This document shows positions 56,287 through 64,000 of a DNA stretch of 64,000 nt, one piece after another. The notes under the pieces are model-generated. The model was not told where the DNA came from. It saw only the letters and a list, made by a program, of their open reading frames with translations, and made no database searches. The stretch's first letter is position 1, and every line of letters starts with the position of its first letter. Source of the DNA: Saprospiraceae bacterium (GTDB lineage Bacteria; Bacteroidota; Bacteroidia; Chitinophagales; Saprospiraceae); the NCBI GenBank assembly GCA_016714785.1, contig JADKCC010000032.1:1-64000 (forward strand), written 5' to 3'. Both the position numbers and the translations under genes were made by a program.

Positions 56287-59062
56287 TGGAACATCAGCGA
56301 CCAATGTAGGTTGGACCTTGTCAGGTACTAAAGTGACAAGAACCTATGGAGGTGTATTGAATCCAGGTCAGAGTACAACCATGATGATAGATCTCATAGT
56401 AAGAGAATGTTATACGGATCAAAATACCGCATGGACGAACTATGCAGAGATATCTCTGGCAGATGATACAGACCCAACAACTATAGGATTACCGACAGAT
56501 GTAGACAGTACGCCAGATGCCAATGATGGAAATGATACGGGTGGAGTACCGGATTTTGCTGGAGTTACGAGTGGGACAGATGATACGATCCATAATGAAA
56601 ATGGTGATGAGGACGACCACGATCCAGTGAAAATAGAAGTATTTGACCTAGCGTTAAGGAAGGTATTGACAACTAATGCGCCATATAGTTGGGGCCAAGC
56701 CTTAAGTTTCAATATAGAGGTACATAACCAAGGAAATGTCACTGCGACGAATGTAGTGTTAAGTGACTATATACCAGCTGGTTATACCTTTGTAGCCAAT
56801 AATGGCTGGACAGGCGGACCAACGGTAGCGACGAGAACAGTTGCAGGCCCCATAGCGCCAGGAGCAAGTATGACAATACCATTAGTGCTTACACTTCAAC
56901 AAAATGGATCAGGAGGCGCAGCATGGGATAATTATGCAGAGATCACTTCAGCCCAAGACGATAGAGGTAATAACAGAAATGATGATGCAGATAGCGTGGC
57001 AGATGGAAATCCTGGAAATGATAACCCAGTATTACCAGGAGATGCAGATGATAACAACATCATAGGAGGCGGCCCAAATGCCAATCCTGATGAGGATGAG
57101 GATGATCATGACCCAGCAGCACCAAGGATAATAGACATTGCATTAAGGAAAACGACAGTGACAGCAGGTCCATATAGATATGGAGATGTAGTAAGCTTCA
57201 ATGTTGAGGTAATCAATCAAGGCAATGTAACATTAAATGATATAGAGATCGTGGATTATATCCCATGTGGATTTGAGTATGTAAGCGGAAGCCAAGCTTG
57301 GTCAGTAGGAAGCAATCAAGCGACGACAGTATGTGCGGGTTTATTGACACCAGGCCAAAGCAAGACGATGCGAATCGATTTACGAGTGATCCCATGTGCT
57401 ACACCGAATGCGTGGACGAACTACGCAGAGGTTAGAGCGATGGAGGATGAAAGTGGAGTGAATATAGGAAGTCAAGACATAGACAGTACACCAGACAATA
57501 ACAATGGCAATGATGACGGTGGTACTCCAGATAGTGCAAACGATGATTATGTAGATGGAAACGGGAAATCAGCAGGAGGCGCGCCAGGAGATAATGGTAC
57601 AGCAACCGACGAGGATGACCATGATCCAGAACGAATACCAGTCTTTGACTTGGCATTAACAAAAGTTTTAAATACGGCAGGACCATATATGTATGGTCAG
57701 ACGCACAACTTTACAATCACCGTTTATAATCAAGGGAATGTAACGGCAACGAATATAGTATTGAATGACTATATACCAGCTGGTTATACCTTTGCGACAA
57801 ACAACGGTTGGACAGGCAGTGCGCCAACAATCACCCGAACGATAGCAGGGCCATTGGCACCGGGAGCGAGTACGACGGTAAGTTTAGACTTGACGTTTGT
57901 ACGTATCGTGACACCGACAACGGGAAAATCATGGGTTAATTATACAGAAATAGCCTCGGCACAAGACGGAGCGGGATCTCCGGCATTTGATGCGGATAGT
58001 ACACCTGGTAGTAATGGTACGAATGAAAATACGATTATGCCAGATGGACCAGGGGACAATGATACGGCAAGTACTTCAGATACGGGTGTAGGAAGTCAAG
58101 ATGACCATGACCCAGCTGGGCCAAAAGTCTTTGACCTAGCCTTAAGGAAGACGAAAGTTACAGCGACACCGAGTTTCAGTTATGGACAGACGGTGATGTA
58201 TCAGATCGAGGTATTCAATCAAGGTAATATAGCAGCTACAGGTATTGAAGTAACAGATTATTTACCGTGTGGGTTGGAGTTTGATGGAACATCAGCGACC
58301 AATGTAGGTTGGACCTTGTCAGGTACTAAAGTGACAAGAACCTATGGAGGTGTATTGAATCCAGGTCAGAGTACAACCATGATGATAGATCTCATAGTAA
58401 GAGAATGTTATACGGATCAAAATACCGCATGGACGAACTATGCAGAGATATCTCTGGCAGATGATACAGACCCAACAACTATAGGATTACCGACAGATGT
58501 AGACAGTACGCCAGATGCCAATGATGGAAATGATACGGGTGGAGTACCGGATTTTGCTGGAGTTACGAGTGGGACAGATGATACGATCCATAATGAAAAT
58601 GGTGATGAGGACGACCACGATCCAGTGAAAATAGAAGTATTTGACCTAGCGTTAAGGAAGGTATTGACAACTAATGCGCCATATAGTTGGGGCCAAGCCT
58701 TAAGTTTCAATATAGAGGTACATAACCAAGGAAATGTCACAGCGACGAATGTAGTATTAAGTGATTATATACCAGCAGGTTATACCTTTGTAGCCAATAA
58801 TGGCTGGACAGGCGGACCAACGGTAGCGACGAGAACAGTTGCAGGCCCCATAGCGCCAGGAGCAAGTATGACAATACCATTAGTGCTTACACTTCAACAA
58901 AATGGATCAGGAGGCGCAGCATGGGATAATTATGCAGAGATCACTTCAGCCCAAGACGATAGAGGTAATAACAGAAATGATGATGCAGATAGCGTGGCAG
59001 ATGGAAATCCTGGAAATGATAACCCAGTATTCCAGGAGATGCAGATGATAACAACATCATAG
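56270..59062 (+). CDS. giant DUF11-repeat surface protein, fragment 5
   Basis: The frame resumes inside domain D at about 56277 and continues for 930 residues: rest of D, domains E (VFDLALRKVLTTNAPYSWG) and F (IIDIALRKTTVTAGPYRYG), then C, D and E of the second 1998-bp copy. It ends at break 5: the copies at 57028 and 61028 read GTATTACCAGG, here GTATTCCAGG at 59027-59036, one A missing. The segment 59032-59241 then reads on in another frame without its own start. Confidence 0.8.
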   Translation: MGLEFDGTSATNVGWTLSGTKVTRTYGGVLNPGQSTTMMIDLIVRECYTDQNTAWTNYAEISLADDTDPTTIGLPTDVDSTPDANDGNDTGGVPDFAGVTSGTDDTIHNENGDEDDHDPVKIEVFDLALRKVLTTNAPYSWGQALSFNIEVHNQGNVTATNVVLSDYIPAGYTFVANNGWTGGPTVATRTVAGPIAPGASMTIPLVLTLQQNGSGGAAWDNYAEITSAQDDRGNNRNDDADSVADGNPGNDNPVLPGDADDNNIIGGGPNANPDEDEDDHDPAAPRIIDIALRKTTVTAGPYRYGDVVSFNVEVINQGNVTLNDIEIVDYIPCGFEYVSGSQAWSVGSNQATTVCAGLLTPGQSKTMRIDLRVIPCATPNAWTNYAEVRAMEDESGVNIGSQDIDSTPDNNNGNDDGGTPDSANDDYVDGNGKSAGGAPGDNGTATDEDDHDPERIPVFDLALTKVLNTAGPYMYGQTHNFTITVYNQGNVTATNIVLNDYIPAGYTFATNNGWTGSAPTITRTIAGPLAPGASTTVSLDLTFVRIVTPTTGKSWVNYTEIASAQDGAGSPAFDADSTPGSNGTNENTIMPDGPGDNDTASTSDTGVGSQDDHDPAGPKVFDLALRKTKVTATPSFSYGQTVMYQIEVFNQGNIAATGIEVTDYLPCGLEFDGTSATNVGWTLSGTKVTRTYGGVLNPGQSTTMMIDLIVRECYTDQNTAWTNYAEISLADDTDPTTIGLPTDVDSTPDANDGNDTGGVPDFAGVTSGTDDTIHNENGDEDDHDPVKIEVFDLALRKVLTTNAPYSWGQALSFNIEVHNQGNVTATNVVLSDYIPAGYTFVANNGWTGGPTVATRTVAGPIAPGASMTIPLVLTLQQNGSGGAAWDNYAEITSAQDDRGNNRNDDADSVADGNPGNDNPVFQEMQMITTS

Positions 59063-59233
59063 GAGGCGGCCCAAATGCCAATCCTGATGAGGATGAGGAT
59101 GATCATGACCCAGCAGCACCAAGGATAATAGACATTGCATTAAGGAAAACGACAGTGACAGCAGGTCCATATAGATATGGAGATGTAGTAAGCTTCAATG
59201 TTGAGGTAATCAATCAAGGCAATGTAACATTAA

Positions 59234-59989
59234 ATGACATTAGAGATCGTGGATTATATCCCATGTGGATTTGAGTATGTAAGCGGAAGCCAAGCTTGGT
59301 CAGTAGGAAGCAATCAAGCGACGACAGTATGTGCGGGTTTATTGACACCAGGCCAAAGCAAGACGATGCGAATCGATTTACGAGTGATCCCATGTGCTAC
59401 ACCGAATGCGTGGACGAACTACGCAGAGGTTAGAGCGATGGAGGATGAAAGTGGAGTGAATATAGGAAGTCAAGACATAGACAGTACGCCAGACAATAAC
59501 AATGGCAATGATGACGGTGGTACTCCAGATAGTGCAAACGATGATTATGTAGATGGAAACGGGAAATCAGCAGGAGGCGCGCCAGGAGATAATGGTACAG
59601 CAACCGACGAGGATGACCACGATCCTGAGTTAGTGCCAGTCTTTGACTTAGCGTTGACAAAAGTATTGAATACAGCAGCGCCATATACGTATGGCCAGAC
59701 GCACAACTTCACTATCACAGTTTATAATCAAGGGAATGTAACGGCAACGAATATATTATTGAATGACTATATACCAGCTGGTTATACCTTTGCGACAAAC
59801 AACGGTTGGACAGGCAGTGCGCCAACAATCACCCGAACGATAGCAGGGCCATTGGCACCGGGAGCGAGTACGACGGTAAGTTTAGACTTGACGTTTGTAC
59901 GTATCGTGACACCGACAACGGGAAAATCATGGGTTAATTATGCAGAAATAGCCTCCGGCACAAGACGGAGCGGGATCTCCGGCATTTGA
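59234..59989 (+). CDS. giant DUF11-repeat surface protein, fragment 6
   Basis: 251 residues: most of domain F and most of domain C of the third copy. It begins after break 6, an extra A at 59241-59243 (GACATTAGAGATC where the copy at 61237 has GACATTGAGATC), and ends after break 7, an extra C at 59954-59956. Breaks 5 and 6 compensate each other. Confidence 0.75.
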   Translation: MTLEIVDYIPCGFEYVSGSQAWSVGSNQATTVCAGLLTPGQSKTMRIDLRVIPCATPNAWTNYAEVRAMEDESGVNIGSQDIDSTPDNNNGNDDGGTPDSANDDYVDGNGKSAGGAPGDNGTATDEDDHDPELVPVFDLALTKVLNTAAPYTYGQTHNFTITVYNQGNVTATNILLNDYIPAGYTFATNNGWTGSAPTITRTIAGPLAPGASTTVSLDLTFVRIVTPTTGKSWVNYAEIASGTRRSGISGI

Positions 59990-60035
59990 TGCGGATAGTA
60001 CACCTGGTAGTAATGGTACGAATGAAAATACGATT

Positions 60036-60464
60036 ATGCCAGATGGACCAGGGGACAATGATACGGCAAGTACTTCAGATACGGGTGTAGGAAGTCAAGA
60101 TGACCATGACCCAGCTGGGCCAAAAGTCTTTGACCTAGCCTTAAGGAAGACGAAAGTTACAGCGACACCGAGTTTCAGTTATGGACAGACGGTGATGTAT
60201 CAGGTCGAGGTATTCAATCAAGGTAATATAGCAGCTACAGGTATTGAAGTAACAGATTATTTACCGTGTGGGTTGGAGTTTGATGGAACATCAGCGACCA
60301 ATGTAGGTTGGACCTTGTCAGGTAATAAAGTGACAAGAACCTATGGAGGTGTATTGAATCCAGGTCAGAGTACAACCATGATGATAGATCTCATAGTAAG
60401 AAGAATGTTATACGGATCAAAATACCGCATGGACGAACTATGCAGAGATATCTCTGGCAGATGA
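60036..60464 (+). CDS. giant DUF11-repeat surface protein, fragment 7
   Basis: 142 residues covering linker C and most of domain D of the third copy; the frame really resumes at about 59957. It ends after break 8, an extra A at 60400-60402 (GTAAGAAGAATG where the copies at 56399 and 58398 have GTAAGAGAATG). Confidence 0.75.
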   Translation: MPDGPGDNDTASTSDTGVGSQDDHDPAGPKVFDLALRKTKVTATPSFSYGQTVMYQVEVFNQGNIAATGIEVTDYLPCGLEFDGTSATNVGWTLSGNKVTRTYGGVLNPGQSTTMMIDLIVRRMLYGSKYRMDELCRDISGR

Positions 60465-60624
60465 TACAGACCCAACAACTATAGGATTACCGACAGATGT
60501 AGACAGTACGCCAGATGCCAATGATGGAAATGATACGGGTGGAGTACCGGATTTTGCTGGAGTTACGAGTGGGACAGATGATACGATCCATAATGAAAAT
60601 GGTGATGAGGACGACCACGATCCA

Positions 60625-62112
60625 GTGAAAATAGAAGTATTTGACCTAGCGTTAAGGAAGGTATTGACAACTAATGCGCCATATAGTTGGGGCCAAGCCT
60701 TAAGTTTCAATATAGAGGTACATAACCAAGGAAATGTCACTGCGACGAATGTAGTGTTAAGTGACTATATACCAGCTGGTTATACCTTTGTAGCCAATAA
60801 TGGCTGGACAGGCGGACCAACGGTAGCGACGAGAACAGTTGCAGGCCCCATAGCGCCAGGAGCAAGTATGACAATACCATTAGTGCTTACACTTCAACAA
60901 AATGGATCAGGAGGCGCAGCATGGGATAATTATGCAGAGATCACTTCAGCCCAAGACGATAGAGGTAATAACAGAAATGATGATGCAGATAGCGTGGCAG
61001 ATGGAAATCCTGGAAATGATAACCCAGTATTACCAGGAGATGCAGATGATAACAACATCATAGGAGGCGGCCCAAATGCCAATCCTGATGAGGATGAGGA
61101 TGATCATGACCCAGCAGCACCAAGGATAATAGACATTGCATTAAGGAAAACGACAGTGACAGCAGGTCCATATAGATATGGAGATGTAGTAAGCTTCAAT
61201 GTTGAGGTAATCAATCAAGGCAATGTAACATTAAATGACATTGAGATCGTGGATTATATCCCATGTGGATTTGAGTATGTAAGCGGAAGCCAAGCTTGGT
61301 CAGTAGGAAGCAATCAAGCGACGACAGTATGTGCGGGATTATTGACACCGGGCCAAAGCAAGACGATGCGAATCGATTTACGAGTGATCCCATGTGCTAC
61401 ACCGAATGCGTGGACGAACTACGCAGAGGTTAGAGCGATGGAGGATGAAAGTGGAGTGAATATAGGAAGTCAAGACATAGACAGTACACCAGACAATAAC
61501 AATGGCAATGATGACGGTGGTACTCCAGATAGTGCAAACGATGATTATGTAGATGGAAACGGGAAATCAGCAGGAGGCGCGCCAGGAGATAATGGTACAG
61601 CAACCGACGAGGATGACCATGATCCAGAGTTAATTCAAGTATTTGACTTGGCATTAAGGAAGACTTTGACTACAGTTGGACCACATACTTATGGACAGCC
61701 ACTGACTTTTAATATAGAAGTACTTAACCAAGGTAATACAACTGCTAGAAATATTGTAGTAAGTGATTATATTCCAGTAGGTTTTAGTTTTGTTGATGGT
61801 TTAAACCCAACATGGAGTGGGTCAGCACCAACAGTAACAAGAACCATAGCTGGTCCATTAGCAGCGGGAGCTTCAACAACAATATCAATAGTATTAAATC
61901 TTGAGATGTCAACAGGTGCTACAGCGTGGGATAACTTTGCTGAGATTACAACATCTACCGATGGAAACGGTAATCCAGTGATAGACGCAGATAGTACACC
62001 AGATGGAAATCCAAATAATGACGGTGGTGGTGCCATTGGTACACCAGCAGATGATGCTGTTTTAGGAAATGGCACAGGCGGACCTGGTGGCAACAATCCC
62101 ACTTACAGATGA
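60625..62112 (+). CDS. giant DUF11-repeat surface protein, fragment 8
   Basis: 495 residues: domains E and F of the third copy, then a diverged domain (VFDLALRKTLTTVGPHTYG) beyond the arrays. The frame is already correct from about 60403. It ends at break 9, CCC at 62098-62100 where the matching linker at 49380 has CC before ACTTACAGATG. Confidence 0.8.
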   Translation: MKIEVFDLALRKVLTTNAPYSWGQALSFNIEVHNQGNVTATNVVLSDYIPAGYTFVANNGWTGGPTVATRTVAGPIAPGASMTIPLVLTLQQNGSGGAAWDNYAEITSAQDDRGNNRNDDADSVADGNPGNDNPVLPGDADDNNIIGGGPNANPDEDEDDHDPAAPRIIDIALRKTTVTAGPYRYGDVVSFNVEVINQGNVTLNDIEIVDYIPCGFEYVSGSQAWSVGSNQATTVCAGLLTPGQSKTMRIDLRVIPCATPNAWTNYAEVRAMEDESGVNIGSQDIDSTPDNNNGNDDGGTPDSANDDYVDGNGKSAGGAPGDNGTATDEDDHDPELIQVFDLALRKTLTTVGPHTYGQPLTFNIEVLNQGNTTARNIVVSDYIPVGFSFVDGLNPTWSGSAPTVTRTIAGPLAAGASTTISIVLNLEMSTGATAWDNFAEITTSTDGNGNPVIDADSTPDGNPNNDGGGAIGTPADDAVLGNGTGGPGGNNPTYR

Positions 62113-64000
62113 GGATGATCATGATGGAGCGCGACCAAGAATAGTGGATATAGCATTGAGGAAAACCACGGTAACACCTGGCCCATATAGGTATGGTGAT
62201 GTAGTGAGTTTCAATGTAGAATTAACGAATCAAGGAAATATAACATTATATGATGTTGACGTTGTTGACTACATACCTTGTGGTTTTACTTATGTAAGTG
62301 GTAGCCAACCATGGTCATTGAGTGGTATGCAAGCAACAACGATTTGTGCGGGATCTTTATCCCCAGCGCAATCAAAGACAATCAGAATAGATCTGAGAGT
62401 TCAAGCATGTGCACAACCAAATGCATGGACCAACTATGCAGAGGTAAGAGCATTTGAGGACGAAAATGGAGTAAACATAGGTAATCAGGATATAGATAGT
62501 GATCCGGACAATAACAATACCAACGATGCTGGAGGCCAGCCAGAAAGTCCAGCAGATGACTTTATAGGAGGAAATGGTACAGGGACACCAGGCAATGGAG
62601 TAGCTGCTACAGATGAGGATGATCACGATCCTGAGTTTATACCAGTGTTTGATCTTGCCTTACGCAAGACATTGGTGACCAGTGCCCCATATACATATGG
62701 ACAACAGCACGTATTCAACATCGAAGTATTTAATCAAGGGAATGTAGATGCGTACAATATCGTTGTAAATGACTACATCCCAGTAGGCTATACTTTCAAT
62801 GGAGCATTAAATGCTGGATGGACCTTAGCTGGAAGTACTGCCACGCGTACAATAGCTGGACCATTGGCTCCAGGAGCAAGTACAACAGTACAAATATCGT
62901 TAACATACAGTATGACAGCAGGAGGAGTAAGAGATTGGATTAATTATTCAGAGATTGGATCTGCTGATAATGATCAAAATCCAGCTAATACACCGCCTGT
63001 AGATGCAGATAGTAATCCAAATAGTAACACACCAACAGAAAATACAGTAACACCAGGCAGCCCTGATGATAACAATATCAATGGAGGTGGACCGGGAGTA
63101 GGACAAGATGAGGATGATCACGACCCAGCTGGACCAAGTTTCTATGACGTAGCCCTTAGGAAGACTACGACAGCTACTGGACCATTTAGCTACGGCCAGA
63201 TTGTCAAGTTTGATATTGATGTATTGAACCAAGGTAATCTTCCAGTAAGAAATATTAATGTGGTTGATTATTTACCTTCAGGATTTTCTTATGTAGGACC
63301 TCAGAATTTCCCTAGGTGGAATTATGATCAATTTAGTCATTTCGCAATCACTAATGTAAATCAAACGTTACAGCCTGGTCAATCAAGACGTGTTTCTATC
63401 TTTTTAAGAATTCGCCCTACAACTGAATTTGCATTTGGATGGGATAATTATTCAGAAGTCTATTCTTTTGAAGACTTAGATGGAAATGAAGTTTCTGAAC
63501 TTGATGTAGATAGTACTCCAGATGCCATTATTGATAACGATGCAGGCGGCCAACCATATAGCCCGGCGGACAACTTTGTAGATGGTAATGGTACAGGCAC
63601 ACCTGGAGACGGAGCAGCTTCTACCGATGAGGATGACCATGATCCAGAGCGTATCGAGATCATAGACCTTGCATTAAGGAAGACCTTAGTAACAGCAGGT
63701 CCTTATGCTTACGGCGACTTACTTCAGTTCAACATTGAGGTATTTAACCAAGGTAATGAGCCAATGCGTAATACACAAATCACAGATTACATCCCAGCAG
63801 GATATACATTCAGTGTGGGAGATAATCCAGGATGGACAGCAGCGGGAGCCAATGCGACCTATATACTTGCAGGACCATTAGCGCCAGCAACAAGTCAAAT
63901 GATAAGTATCAGCTTGAGAATACAGCAAACGACTGGTGGCGAAAAACACTGGATGAATTACGCTGAGATAACGGATACCTACAACGATGACTTAGCACCA
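62102..64000 (+). CDS. giant DUF11-repeat surface protein, fragment 9, runs off the window
   Basis: From 62102 the frame is open for exactly 633 codons to the window edge. It holds diverged single domains starting at about 62139 (IVDIALRKTTVTPG), 62650 (VFDLALRKTLVTSA), 63145 (FYDVALRKTTTATG) and 63661 (IIDLALRKTLVTAG, incomplete). No stop or sorting domain has been reached, so the C-terminus lies outside. These copies differ from each other far more than the array copies do. Confidence 0.85.

Larger units (their letters stand above)
55734..61639 (+). repeat. three tandem copies of a 1998-bp unit
   Basis: Copies start at 55734, 57642 and 59640 and the array ends at 61639. Observed lengths are 1908, 1998 and 2000; after allowing for the 91-base deletion and single-base indels all are 1998. 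Each encodes four different DUF11 domains, C-D-E-F (666 residues). Long blocks in D to F look identical among copies. Confidence 0.93.

Noticed and set aside
49038..63663. Many minus-strand open frames of 60-130 codons within the giant gene, some with identical translations
   Set aside because: They are antisense shadows of the tandem repeats and recur because the repeat recurs. They lack ribosome sites and have implausible composition.

Overview
The window looks like a chromosomal segment of a low-GC member of the Bacteroidota, most like the Saprospiraceae and their relatives. The signs are a SusC/SusD pair, an Oar-like TonB-dependent receptor, lipoprotein signal peptides, TAnnTTTG-type -7 promoter elements, and very large secreted DUF11-type surface proteins. 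These family and lineage calls rest on reading motifs, not on database searches.

Layout. 1-7.5 kb holds small genes: an outer-membrane-like protein, a Crp/Fnr regulator, a run of small VOC, monooxygenase and DUF1801-like proteins, and a two-gene unit of a helicase-like coiled-coil protein overlapping an HsdR-N-type nuclease-fold protein. 7.7-10.8 kb is an Oar-like TonB receptor with a terminator. 11.8-18.5 kb is a 2208-residue secreted protein, bracketed by two related MITE-like elements that each have terminal inverted repeats and apparent target-site duplications. 19.4-26.6 kb is mostly housekeeping: ribosomal protein L25, an amino-acid permease, an aspartyl protease, a frameshifted PepSY protein, a Na+/Ca2+ exchanger, a TlpA-like thioredoxin lipoprotein and tRNA-Arg(UCG).

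27.0-43.9 kb is a polysaccharide utilisation locus. A divergent membrane sensor/LuxR-type regulator faces SusC, SusD, two surface lipoproteins, GH16, GH30, GH30, a glycerophosphodiesterase-GH16 fusion, and an SGNH hydrolase. A C-terminal relic of a sialate-O-acetylesterase-like gene lies just before the SGNH gene. The enzyme set points to a beta-1,3/1,6-glucan of the laminarin type. 44.0-47.9 kb is housekeeping again: CvpA, a cystathionine beta-synthase-like enzyme, a peroxiredoxin, and ClpS next to Aat, which together act in the N-degron pathway.

48.27 kb to the window end is one enormous gene for a secreted repeat protein. About 31 DUF11-type beta-sandwich domains are joined by Asp-rich linkers. 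They include six tandem copies of a 969-bp two-domain unit and three tandem copies of a 1998-bp four-domain unit, nearly identical in DNA. The frame is broken nine times, eight by single-base indels and once by a 91-base deletion. Correcting all nine gives an open frame of exactly 5273 codons up to the window end, with no stop yet seen. The single-base breaks sit in or beside repeated sequence, which suggests unpolished long-read errors more than a dead gene, but true decay or variation cannot be excluded from the sequence alone.
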